Assembly: GCF_024636815.1 (NCBI RefSeq)
Contig: NZ_JAGXGF010000021.1
Span: forward strand, 1-51,180
DNA: 51,180 nucleotides
Source of the DNA: Marivirga sp.
GTDB lineage: Bacteria > Bacteroidota > Bacteroidia > Cytophagales > Cyclobacteriaceae
Direction of reading: 5' to 3'
This document shows positions 1 to 7,695 of the stretch, piece after piece (position 1 is the stretch's first letter; every line of letters starts with the position of its first letter). Under the pieces are notes generated by a model. The model saw only the letters and a list, made by a program, of their open reading frames with translations. It made no database searches and was not told the DNA's origin. The position numbers were made by a program, and so were the translations under genes.

Positions 1-386
1 CGAAGTGAAGATGTATGCTTATACCTCAATCTTCGACCGGGCAGTAGGTGGCGTACCTGAGGCTAGCTCAAAAAAAAATTCGATTTCGCATTTTTTGAAG
101 TGCAAGGAAAAGTGGGGAAATCTAAAAAAAGCCATGCACTTGTTATCAACAGTGTAATAGTTTTTAACATATATTATTGTTAAAAGTCAGTTTTTAGGGG
201 GGAATGCGTTTTTCAGCAAGCCCTAATTAATCAGTACCATCTTCGCTTTAAGATAGATCAAGATAATTATGCTGTTTGTTTAAGTATTTTTTTAAATTAT
301 AAAACTGCCTATTTTATTCGGTTTTAACCCTTTTCCTAAATGTTCGTTACAATAGAGAAGTATTTTATAAACTAAAATCTATAACT
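1..386. other. Unassigned left edge: GC-rich structured stretch, then AT-rich spacer
   Basis: No gene is recognised here. Bases 1-70 are about half G+C, well above the surroundings, and can fold: 7-16 pairs with 21-24 plus 29-34 around a GCTT loop with a 4-base bulge, and AGGT (46-49) pairs with ACCT (55-58). An A-run follows at 70-78. One plus-strand frame is open from base 2 to a stop at 155-157 (51 codons, no start inside the window), so this may be the C-terminal tail of a gene to the left. The composition equally suits the 3' part of a structured RNA. Bases 158-386 are AT-rich with no convincing gene or promoter. Confidence 0.3.
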
Positions 387-779
387 ATGAAACTTGGAAT
401 TAAAACATTAGTGATTGCAATTGTATTTTCTTCAGCTATTGCATGTCAGTCTGAGAAAAAGCAAAATGAAAATGCTACTGTTGAGGAAAGAACCGAGGAA
501 GTAAAAGATGATTTCCGTGAAAAGAAAAATGAGTGGGAAGCTAAACTTAAAGCTGAGATTGAAGAAGTTGAAAAACGAATTGAAAAGGCAGAAGCTGATT
601 CTGAATTAGAACAGAAACTTGAAAATACTAAGCGTGAGCTTGAAAATAATTTGGATAAGATTGAAAAATCAACTAAAAATACATGGGCTGAAGTAAAGAA
701 TGATGTCAATAATGCATTTGAAGACATTGAAAATGAATTAAATGCTTTAGGTGAAAAAATTGAGAATGATTTAGAGTAA
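387..779 (+). CDS. Small coiled-coil lipoprotein of unknown function
   Basis: A 130-residue protein that starts with a lipoprotein signal peptide: Lys-rich start, hydrophobic core, and a lipobox ending at Cys20 (SAIAC). The mature part is almost entirely charged and helical, rich in Glu and Lys with heptad-like spacing and no aromatic core apart from two Trp. It should form an extended amphipathic helix or coiled coil anchored to a membrane by lipid. No catalytic motif is visible. It stands alone, with a strong terminator directly behind it, so it is probably transcribed as a single gene. Similar small helical lipoproteins are common in Bacteroidota and are often linked to envelope stress, but nothing here proves that. 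Confidence 0.8.
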   Translation: MKLGIKTLVIAIVFSSAIACQSEKKQNENATVEERTEEVKDDFREKKNEWEAKLKAEIEEVEKRIEKAEADSELEQKLENTKRELENNLDKIEKSTKNTWAEVKNDVNNAFEDIENELNALGEKIENDLE

Positions 780-806
780 TTTTAACATAATATTTATTTA
801 TTAGAT

Positions 807-836
807 ACCGGAGTATTATCAACTCCGGTTTTTTTA
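807..836 (+). terminator. Rho-independent terminator after the coiled-coil lipoprotein
   Basis: A perfect 8-bp stem (807-814 with 822-829, ACCGGAGT against its complement) closes a 7-base loop and runs into a T tract at 829-836. It lies 27 bases after the stop codon at 779. Confidence 0.9.
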
Positions 837-873
837 TTTATTGTAATGCGTAAAAGCAATCTATAGCTTATAA

Positions 874-1755
874 ATGAAGGGAAAATTATTAGCAATTTTG
901 AAATTAGTACCTAAGTCTTTAAAGGACTTAAGAGATAAGAATCCGATGCAATTAGCGTCTTCAACAGCATTTTTTAGTCTATTTGCCATACCCCCAATTT
1001 TGGTTATTTTAATTAATACGCTCGGTATTTTTATTAAGCCAGAGTTTTTGAATGATGAAATTTTTAACCAGATCAGTAATATTTTAGGAAGTTCAGGGAC
1101 TGAACAGATAAAGCAGATATTTCAAAATTTTCAAGAACTACCGGATGATCTTCTTACTTCTATTTTGGTGTTTTTGTTTTTGTTGTTTATTGGTACAAAT
1201 TTGTTTTTTCTGGTTCAACTTAATATTAATCAAGTTTGGGACGTCCCTTCCAAAAGCAATCAGAAATTTACCTCACATTTGCGAGGAAGACTTACCGCCA
1301 TTATTCTTGTTATAATTGGTGGTGCCATAATATTAGTGGCTATTCTCTCTGATATAGCTATTGCATTTGTAGGAGATAAGATTAACCACATTTTACCCAA
1401 TATTAAAACCTATTTAATCAGAATTATCAGTATATTATTTTCACTTCTTACTTTTTCAGCTTGGTTCACCTTATTATTTAAGATACTGCCTAATGCCAAA
1501 TTACCCTGGAAACCAGCTATAGTTGGAGGAATAATGTCTTCTATATTGTTCAAAATTGGTCAGGTTTTGATCGAATTAATTTTATTCAATAGTAATATTA
1601 AAGGAATATTTGGTGCCTCTAGTAGTATTGTTCTAATAATGTTATTTGTTTTCTACGTATCATTTATCTTTTATTTCGTAGCCATGTTCATTAAAAATTA
1701 TTCGGAGTTAATTGGTCAGCCAATAACTACCGTTAAAAAGGAGAAGAAACAATAA
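874..1755 (+). CDS. YihY/BrkB-family inner-membrane protein
   Basis: A 293-residue integral membrane protein. The N-terminal half shows the YihY/BrkB family pattern: a short amphipathic helix (about 1-25), then an Ala/Ser-rich turn leading into a hydrophobic segment containing PPILVILIN (around 40-47), further membrane helices near 95-115, 135-160, 180-205 and 210-235, and a last one near 245-270. A basic tail (KKEKKQ) would lie in the cytoplasm. Family members have six or so helices and about 280-320 residues, so this looks complete. The biochemical function of the family is not settled; the old name ribonuclease BN was an error. It converges on the phosphatidyltransferase gene 45 bases downstream. 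Confidence 0.85.
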   Translation: MKGKLLAILKLVPKSLKDLRDKNPMQLASSTAFFSLFAIPPILVILINTLGIFIKPEFLNDEIFNQISNILGSSGTEQIKQIFQNFQELPDDLLTSILVFLFLLFIGTNLFFLVQLNINQVWDVPSKSNQKFTSHLRGRLTAIILVIIGGAIILVAILSDIAIAFVGDKINHILPNIKTYLIRIISILFSLLTFSAWFTLLFKILPNAKLPWKPAIVGGIMSSILFKIGQVLIELILFNSNIKGIFGASSSIVLIMLFVFYVSFIFYFVAMFIKNYSELIGQPITTVKKEKKQ

Positions 1756-1800
1756 AATCATTTATGAAGTAAATGGAGGTATCCTAAAGTTTTATGGAGA

Positions 1801-2571
1801 TTATTTAACTAATAATTTTCTTATGCCGATGAAGAGAATGGTTATGGTGGTGTAACCTATAAAAAAGGGTATAATGTAATTTATCAAGCCCATAGAAAGC
1901 ATAACTGCCATTATCATTAATTGAAAACCCAATCCATAAACGGATATAAAAGTCATAAACCAGTTAGGGAATTGCCGAATTCTATAAGCCTCCTTATCAA
2001 ACTGGTACATTAACCAATCAAAAGGGAAATATAATACTTGAAATATTTTAAACAGTATATTCACTGTGGTTTGACTTTCCCCAGCAAAGGCTGTAGGCGG
2101 CTTTAATTCAAAAATCTTACTAGTTGTATCACCTCCAATAGAACGGTGTCTTAGTATCACATAGTAATAATTGTATAGTGTTCCTTGAAGTTGAATGCAC
2201 AAATAAGCAATTACCGCCAACCATAATGGGCTTGTACTTTTATAACTAATGGCCAATATAAATATTAGATTTAAGGTGCTGTCAAAAATTGAATCCAAAT
2301 ATCTACCTGAATAGGAGGGTCTTTCCTTTATCCTCGCAAGTTCACCATCCATTGCATCCACTATTGATTTTAGAATCAAACCCAAACCTGCAATAAAATA
2401 ATATTCCATCAAAATAGAATAAGCAGATATTAAACCAATAATACCAAATGCTAATGTAACATGAATTGGAGTAAGAGAAGTGTCTTTAAATAAACTTGAA
2501 AGATAAATAGCCGGACTTCTTCCATAATCTGAAAAGTCAAAGAATTTTTGTTCTTTATCTATTTTAGGCAT
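1801..2571 (-). CDS. CDP-alcohol phosphatidyltransferase family protein
   Basis: A 256-residue membrane enzyme carrying the complete family signature D-x2-D-G-x2-A-R-x8-G-x3-D-x3-D: Asp72, Asp75-Gly76, Ala79-Arg80, Gly89, Asp93 and Asp97. These residues bind the divalent metal and CDP in enzymes that move a phosphatidyl or phospho-alcohol group from a CDP-activated donor to an alcohol. About six hydrophobic segments follow the family plan, with the active site at the end of the second helix. The acceptor cannot be read from the sequence. It is longer than PgsA or PssA and has an insert after the fifth segment (around 150-200), so an inositol-phosphate, glycerol or CDP-sugar-alcohol substrate is possible. 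The ATG at 2571 is the only sensible start. Confidence 0.85.
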   Translation of the reverse strand: MPKIDKEQKFFDFSDYGRSPAIYLSSLFKDTSLTPIHVTLAFGIIGLISAYSILMEYYFIAGLGLILKSIVDAMDGELARIKERPSYSGRYLDSIFDSTLNLIFILAISYKSTSPLWLAVIAYLCIQLQGTLYNYYYVILRHRSIGGDTTSKIFELKPPTAFAGESQTTVNILFKIFQVLYFPFDWLMYQFDKEAYRIRQFPNWFMTFISVYGLGFQLMIMAVMLSMGLINYIIPFFIGYTTITILFIGIRKLLVK

Positions 2572-2790
2572 TTAAAATTGATCTTATGCAATTCAAATTA
2601 ATAAGAATGGCAAGTTAAATCTACGTTATTTGAATATTACTAAATATTTATTCGTTAACAACTATAATAATTAAATATTTGTTCAAATAAACATCGTCAA
2701 ATAAAAAAATATCAATTATTGAAATAATAGTATTTAAAATGTCGTATTTTGGTATGCACAACTCATGCTTTTAAATATTACAATATTTAA

Positions 2791-2820
2791 TTGGTGAATT
2801 AGGAATAGGTTTTTACTTTG
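2791..2820 (+). promoter_or_regulatory. Candidate Bacteroidota promoter before the DHp-only kinase-like gene
   Basis: TTG at 2791-2793 and TTACTTTG at 2813-2820 are separated by 19 bases. This is the usual spacing for the Bacteroidota sigma factor, whose consensus is TTTG, 19-21 bases, then TAnnTTTG. One base of the -7 box deviates (second position T instead of A). The predicted transcript start falls at or just after the GTG start at 2825, which would imply a leaderless or downstream start. Confidence 0.45.
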
Positions 2821-2824
2821 GAAT

Positions 2825-3787
2825 GTGCAATTATTGAACATAAAATATTACTGGCAAAAGTGTGATTTTTTCGGGCAAGCTTCCTTACTGTTTCGATATG
2901 CCGCTTATTTATTCAATGCTATTTATTTAATCATATTTTTAAAGTTTTATGATATCCCGTTAGATATATGGCATTATTTTTCGATTTTAATGGCCGTCAT
3001 TCTTCCATATTCAATATTCATATTTTACGTAAAGCATGATAATGATAAAGGGATCGCTATTAGACAGAATATGGTTGATTTCTTGGTAGTTGGATGGTTT
3101 GTCGGCCTAATTCAACTAATTTATATTCCTACCTTTGTATTTATTTTAGGTTTAGTCTGCAATTATGTAGCCTCAAGAGGTTTTCATAAAGTTTATAGAA
3201 TGCTTCTAATTCCAGTTGGCTATTTATTAACATTTCCGATATATGGATTTCAAATTAAGAATAGTTTACCGGATCTAATGCTTCATTTATCTTTAGGATA
3301 CGCTTTAATTCACTTCATTTCCATTGCTTACATCAGCTATAAGTTCTCAAAAAACATTCAGATTATTAATAGAAAGGTAACTCATCAACAAAAGGAAATT
3401 GTAACGCAATCGGAAGAATTACAATCTCTCAATGAATCATTGAAAGGATTGAATAATCATTTAGAAGATAAAGTGATAGAGCGAACTAGAGAATTACAAC
3501 TTAAAAATGAAAAACTAGCTGAATACACTTTTATTAATGGACACCAGTTGAGGGCTCCAGTTGCAACTATGCTAGGTTTATGTAATTTATTAGATTATTC
3601 TGAGGAGATAAAAGAGAAAGAAGCAATTATAAATATGCTGAAAGATGAGGTAAAGATTCTGGATATCACCATTAAGGAGATCCGTCTTAAATTAGAGTCA
3701 GATCAAACCATTAATGAGCAAGTGAGAGATGTGGAAACTGAACATTCACAATTTGAAAAACTGCAAATAAAAATTCAAAAATCTTAG
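2825..3787 (+). CDS. Membrane sensor protein with histidine-kinase DHp domain but no ATPase domain
   Basis: A 320-residue protein with about six hydrophobic segments (roughly 22-40, 48-68, 84-98, 100-115, 125-142, 152-172), then a coiled coil with an ERTREL linker (219-224) and a DHp helix. Its H-box is GHQLRAP with the phospho-acceptor at His240. The protein then continues for 80 residues without any N, G1 or G2 box, so the HATPase domain is absent. Only 87 bases separate its stop from the convergent dehydrogenase, leaving no room for a lost domain. It could be phosphorylated by a partner kinase, act as a phosphotransfer protein, or be a non-signalling decoy. The start is uncertain: GTG 2825 opens the frame, with TTG 2834 as an alternative. 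No in-frame ATG precedes the first membrane segment. Confidence 0.75.
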   Translation: MQLLNIKYYWQKCDFFGQASLLFRYAAYLFNAIYLIIFLKFYDIPLDIWHYFSILMAVILPYSIFIFYVKHDNDKGIAIRQNMVDFLVVGWFVGLIQLIYIPTFVFILGLVCNYVASRGFHKVYRMLLIPVGYLLTFPIYGFQIKNSLPDLMLHLSLGYALIHFISIAYISYKFSKNIQIINRKVTHQQKEIVTQSEELQSLNESLKGLNNHLEDKVIERTRELQLKNEKLAEYTFINGHQLRAPVATMLGLCNLLDYSEEIKEKEAIINMLKDEVKILDITIKEIRLKLESDQTINEQVRDVETEHSQFEKLQIKIQKS

Positions 3788-3874
3788 AATGTTCAGTTTC
3801 CTATATTATTTAAATCAATTTTGATTAATATACAAATCCCTCCAATTAATTTAAAAGTGGCTAAAAATGAGGCC

Positions 3875-5038
3875 TTAAATACTCATTTCCACTATTTCTT
3901 TAGCCATATCAGGATCGACTTTTTGTGTTTCTCCTAATCCCATCCATTTACGTTCGGTAAATCTATCATATACGGTCTGTGCAGTATTCTGATATTCCGA
4001 TGTATAATCTGATAGTTTGGTATCAATTCCCAATGATTGGAAGAAAGAAACCGTCATTTCAATAGCTTTTTCCGCAATCTCAATGTCAGATTCACCTGTT
4101 AAGCCCCAAACTCTTTTTCCGTATTGTACTAATTTATCCTTTTTATCATCAAAAAGTTTTTTGTATAGGTTTGGAGCGATAATCGCCAATGTCCTGGCAT
4201 GATCAATTCCATGTAAGGCTGTTAATTCATGTGCAATCATATGGGTGGCCCAATCAGTAGGAACGCCTAATCTTAAAATTCCATTTAGAGCCATGGTAGC
4301 CGACCACATGAAATTAGAGGCTGCTTTATAGTCAGATGGGTCTTCCATGACTTTAGGGCCTATCTCAATCAGTGTTTGTAAAATTCCCTCGGCAATTCTA
4401 TCCTGTAAAATTGCATCATGCTGATAAGTTAAATATTGCTCTAAAGTATGTGCATAAGCATCAACAATTCCGTTTGCTATTTGCCTTTTTGGTAAGGATT
4501 GTATAACTGTTGGGTCACAAATTGAAAAAGCTGGAAAGTATTGGGGTCCACCGAAAGTTCTCTTTTCCTGAGTGGAAGCTTTAGTAACCACAGCTCCAGA
4601 ATTCATTTCAGAACCTGTAGCAGGCAGCGTTAATACCGTTCCAAAAGGCAAAACTTTTTCTTGTTTTCTTGACAATCCTTTCGAAACTAAATCCCATTCA
4701 TCTCCTTCATAAAAAGTAGCGGCAGAAAGAAATTTGCATCCATCAATTACTGAACCACCGCCAACTGCTAGAATAAAATCAATTTTTTCTTCTCTAATGA
4801 TTTTAACTGCTTTCATCAAAGTTTCAAAATGAGGGTTAGGTTCTATTCCTGAAAATTCAGTCACTTTAAAATCCTTACTGGCTTCAATTACCTGTTCATA
4901 AACACCGTTTTTCTTGATGCTTCCGCCACCATAAGCCAATAGAACATGACTTCCAGCAGGAATATTATCAGCTAACTTTTTTATTTCACCTTCTCCAAAT
5001 ATTATTTTAGTCGGATTTCTAAATTCAAATGATTTCAT
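3875..5038 (-). CDS. Iron-containing alcohol dehydrogenase (YqhD/BDH type)
   Basis: A 387-residue NAD(P)-dependent group III alcohol dehydrogenase that would reduce aldehydes to alcohols in the cytoplasm. The N-terminal Rossmann part carries the nucleotide-binding GGGS at 93-96 (AVGGGSVIDG), and the C-terminal helical part holds the metal ligands Asp193, His197 (DAYAH), His266 (TDWATH) and His280 (GIDH). Length and layout match YqhD and butanol dehydrogenases, which use NADPH and accept many short aldehydes. I start it at the ATG ending at 5038, giving MKSFEFRNPTK, the usual family start. The frame is open to a TTG at 5056, but a promoter-like TACTTTTTG lies across 5054-5062, which argues against that longer form. 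Confidence 0.92.
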   Translation of the reverse strand: MKSFEFRNPTKIIFGEGEIKKLADNIPAGSHVLLAYGGGSIKKNGVYEQVIEASKDFKVTEFSGIEPNPHFETLMKAVKIIREEKIDFILAVGGGSVIDGCKFLSAATFYEGDEWDLVSKGLSRKQEKVLPFGTVLTLPATGSEMNSGAVVTKASTQEKRTFGGPQYFPAFSICDPTVIQSLPKRQIANGIVDAYAHTLEQYLTYQHDAILQDRIAEGILQTLIEIGPKVMEDPSDYKAASNFMWSATMALNGILRLGVPTDWATHMIAHELTALHGIDHARTLAIIAPNLYKKLFDDKKDKLVQYGKRVWGLTGESDIEIAEKAIEMTVSFFQSLGIDTKLSDYTSEYQNTAQTVYDRFTERKWMGLGETQKVDPDMAKEIVEMSI

Positions 5039-5137
5039 AATTAATTTTTGTTTCAAAAAGTAAACGCCATAGTGGTTGGAGAGTTTTCAAATTTTAAACT
5101 AATTTACTTTTAGTTATATTTAAACAAAAACACGATT

Positions 5138-5803
5138 ATGAACAATTCCATATATTTTATTTTAATTCTTCTTGCTGGTATTTCTTGTTCAGTGCCTGAA
5201 AAGCATACTGATTTGTCTGATGTTTTTAAATCTTTGTCAGAGCAGAAACAATTTTACTATAATGTAGAATATAGTATCCTTAAACCTCAGGAGGGAATGA
5301 TTTCTAGCTTATATGGAACGGTATCATTAAATAGAAATTCAGAAAGTGGTATATCATCAGCCTATTTCGGACTAAGTGATAAGAACATGCCGAACTATTT
5401 GCATTCAATTTATTTGAAACACGAATGGATATCTGAATTGTCAAGTAATAGTTTTGATTATAGTGATGTCGATTTGATAGCGGATAGTTTACATAGCCCT
5501 ATTCTTATAAATCCTGAATTACTATTTAAAATTGAAGCAGATTCAGTTAGAATAACTGAGCAAGAAATTAATGAAAAAAGTATGAAATGGATTTTTGATT
5601 TAAAGCAAAAAACAGATCAAGTAGTAATAATGTGGGATAAGACACTAAATAAAGTAACTGAATTGGAATACAAATATGATGTGAATTCTGAAAACACCTA
5701 CAGTAGAAAATGGACTTTTGAATATTTAGCAAAAACAGAATATAATACGTTAGCAAGTAGTTATAAACAACAAAATCAAATAGCTCGTCAACCGTTTTTA
5801 TAA
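5138..5803 (+). CDS. Hypothetical lipoprotein
   Basis: A 221-residue protein with an N-terminal hydrophobic stretch ending in a lipobox-like GISC (Cys17), so it is probably lipid-anchored. The rest alternates polar and aromatic residues, and short beta strands seem likely (for example LYGTVSLNR and SRKWTFEYL). That is loosely reminiscent of LolA-like or outer-membrane lipoprotein-sorting folds, but no signature motif is present, so I give no function. A near-consensus -7 box, TACTTTTA at 5105-5112, lies 26 bases before the ATG. It is divergent from the alcohol dehydrogenase, sharing a 99-base intergenic region. Confidence 0.75.
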   Translation: MNNSIYFILILLAGISCSVPEKHTDLSDVFKSLSEQKQFYYNVEYSILKPQEGMISSLYGTVSLNRNSESGISSAYFGLSDKNMPNYLHSIYLKHEWISELSSNSFDYSDVDLIADSLHSPILINPELLFKIEADSVRITEQEINEKSMKWIFDLKQKTDQVVIMWDKTLNKVTELEYKYDVNSENTYSRKWTFEYLAKTEYNTLASSYKQQNQIARQPFL

Positions 5804-5894
5804 TTTCCTTCTAAATTTTTTACTGCTGCATCTATTAAAATTGTATTCTGCAATTATTTAATGTATTTTTCCTTTTATAAAACGAATTCGAATT

Positions 5895-6491
5895 ATGTTC
5901 ACTGAAGCAGAAATAGCCGTAATCATTGAAAATCAAGAGATTGAAAAAATTACCGATCATCTTCGAAAAGATTTTCTGGAAAAAACAGCGCCTTATTTTG
6001 AAATTAGCAATCATGATTTTTTGTCATTGATTCTTTTGAGCCCTGTGGTAGGTAAGGCAATGGCCAATAATAATATCAGCTTTAAAGAAGAAATGTCTTT
6101 ACAAAAAAAGGCTCGTAAACTATCGAAAGGTGGCTTTTTCCTTTCTAAAGATCCTGTGGCAGATTGTATGAAATTCTTAATTAAGAAATTTGATCAATGG
6201 GAAGATGACTTTTATGGCGCAATAAATAAGATATTTCATATTCTTTTTGAACAAGAAACACTTGATAAGGCTAATAATACCTCAGTTTCTTATCGAATTC
6301 GAGTGATGGAAGCCCCTTATATTTTAGTTCGATTTATTTCTTCTATGTTTTTAGAACGAGAAGAGGATATTTTGAATCCAGGGAGAATTCGGAAAATAGA
6401 ATTTGAGAAAATAAAATCGATAGGAGAGAAAACAGGTTTAGCCAAATTGACTTTATTTAATGAGTTTATTGAAGCTTTTGAGGTTAAATGA
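5895..6491 (+). CDS. Hypothetical cytosolic protein
   Basis: A 198-residue protein that I do not recognise. It has no signal peptide or membrane segment and is predicted mostly helical, with a mix of acidic and basic residues and a Gly-Gly-Phe-Phe turn around 75. The ATG at 5895 follows a near-consensus box TATTTTTC (5864-5871), one base from TAnnTTTG, at a plausible distance. The codon usage matches its neighbours, so it looks like a resident gene. It is not tightly packed with the lipoprotein gene before it (91 bases) or the outer-membrane protein gene after it (59 bases). Confidence 0.7.
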   Translation: MFTEAEIAVIIENQEIEKITDHLRKDFLEKTAPYFEISNHDFLSLILLSPVVGKAMANNNISFKEEMSLQKKARKLSKGGFFLSKDPVADCMKFLIKKFDQWEDDFYGAINKIFHILFEQETLDKANNTSVSYRIRVMEAPYILVRFISSMFLEREEDILNPGRIRKIEFEKIKSIGEKTGLAKLTLFNEFIEAFEVK

Positions 6492-6521
6492 ATGTTTTAA
6501 CATGCTTTAGCATAATTTTTG

Positions 6522-6529
6522 TATTTTTG
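6522..6529 (+). promoter_or_regulatory. Candidate -7 box TATTTTTG
   Basis: A perfect match to the Bacteroidota -7 consensus TAnnTTTG, 21 bases before the TTG start at 6551. No clear -33 TTTG is seen. In DNA this AT-rich the 8-mer also occurs by chance, so position is the main support. Confidence 0.45.
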
Positions 6530-6550
6530 TGCTACTAAAAAGATCATTCG

Positions 6551-7621
6551 TTGGGGAGAAACCAATTTAATATAAAATCATCATTTTACATCTTTCTATT
6601 TTTAGGCTGTTTTGTTGTTATGCCTACGATGGGACAGGTATTTAATCCTTGGGGGCCTCCGCCTAATGATAAGGATATTGATGCTAATTTTTTACGTAAA
6701 ATTGCTAATCATTTTTCTGCTGAGGTAGCCATAGGATATGGCTCCACACGATACAGACAAAATCTTGATGAATATCAAATATATAGCAATAACTCACAGC
6801 TTTTTTTACTAGCCGAAGATTCATTGGGAAATACTGTAGGAATTGCAAACTGGCTTAATCGACCACTAGTAACGGATACTTTGGATACCTCTTCTGCAAT
6901 TTTTTATCAAAATAATTTGAATGAGTCAGATCAAAATAGAAGCTATGTTATTGATAGTTTGGAAAAAAGACTAGTTGGAGGTGGGAATGCTATACCAGTT
7001 CATTTAAAAGTTCATATTAATTATGATAGATTTAGAGTTGGAGCAGGGGCAACATTTGAAATTAATTCTAAAGCAGATCTTAATCTAAAAGGCTTCCCTG
7101 ATTTTATAGCAAGCTATCAATCAGATTTTTCAAGATTCTTCACTAGTAAGTATTATTTGACAGCAGGTGTGCGTTATTATGACTTTTGGGATTTTTCTTA
7201 TTTTGCTGATGTGGAATATGGTAATTTTCGTTTATCTAACAGTGCATTTTCTGGTGAAAATGTTTCTGTCAGTAATTATTGGAACATTAGTTTTCCGATA
7301 GAAAAGAATTTTTCAGAATATTTCAGATTGGTAATGCGCCCTTCAGTAGATTTAAAATCAATTAATACCATAATTCCTACCGGACAATCAATTAAAACCA
7401 ATATGTGGAATTTACAATTTCAAGTAGGGGTAAGAGTAAGTTTCCCACTATTTAAAAAATGTCCGATTAGTAATTGCGAAGCTCAGAAAGAACATCATCA
7501 TATTGATAAAAAATATAGAGGCCAACCTATTTACAAATGGCAAAATCCGAAAGTAGGTGAAAATCATCCCTATAATTCGAATGAAAAAAGAGAGACATTT
7601 CCATTTTTAAAACGCAAATGA
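6551..7621 (+). CDS. Probable outer-membrane beta-barrel protein, unknown function
   Basis: A 356-residue exported protein. Residues 1-29 form a signal peptide (basic start, FYIFLFLGCFVV core, cleavage after MGQ). The mature part has many alternating strands with aromatic ends, for example RFRVGAGATFEI, YLTAGVRYYDFWDF and WNLQFQVGVRVSFPLF, typical of a 10-12-strand outer-membrane barrel. The last barrel-like strand ends around 300, and about 55 polar residues follow, including a Cys pair (KCPISNC) and a His cluster. This C-terminal tail is odd for a barrel and could face the periplasm or bind metal. The start is TTG; no ATG or GTG lies before the signal core. Confidence 0.75.
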   Translation: MGRNQFNIKSSFYIFLFLGCFVVMPTMGQVFNPWGPPPNDKDIDANFLRKIANHFSAEVAIGYGSTRYRQNLDEYQIYSNNSQLFLLAEDSLGNTVGIANWLNRPLVTDTLDTSSAIFYQNNLNESDQNRSYVIDSLEKRLVGGGNAIPVHLKVHINYDRFRVGAGATFEINSKADLNLKGFPDFIASYQSDFSRFFTSKYYLTAGVRYYDFWDFSYFADVEYGNFRLSNSAFSGENVSVSNYWNISFPIEKNFSEYFRLVMRPSVDLKSINTIIPTGQSIKTNMWNLQFQVGVRVSFPLFKKCPISNCEAQKEHHHIDKKYRGQPIYKWQNPKVGENHPYNSNEKRETFPFLKRK

Positions 7622-7627
7622 AATGAT

Positions 7628-7635
7628 TATTTTTG
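7628..7635 (+). promoter_or_regulatory. Candidate -7 box TATTTTTG for gyrA
   Basis: TATTTTTG matches TAnnTTTG exactly and starts six bases after the upstream stop codon. It would give gyrA a leader of about 55 bases. No strong -33 element is visible. Confidence 0.4.
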
Positions 7636-7695
7636 TCATGGCTTAATAAAAATCTTTAAATTGCACTTTATTTATTTTAGACAGTAAACAAATCT

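Noticed and set aside
143-151. TTATCAACA, close to a DnaA box
   Set aside because: A single imperfect copy with no dnaA or dnaN nearby and no cluster; not evidence for an origin.
5039-5056. TTG start of the alcohol dehydrogenase 18 bases upstream
   Set aside because: The ATG at 5038 gives the standard family N-terminus, and a promoter-like box overlaps the TTG.
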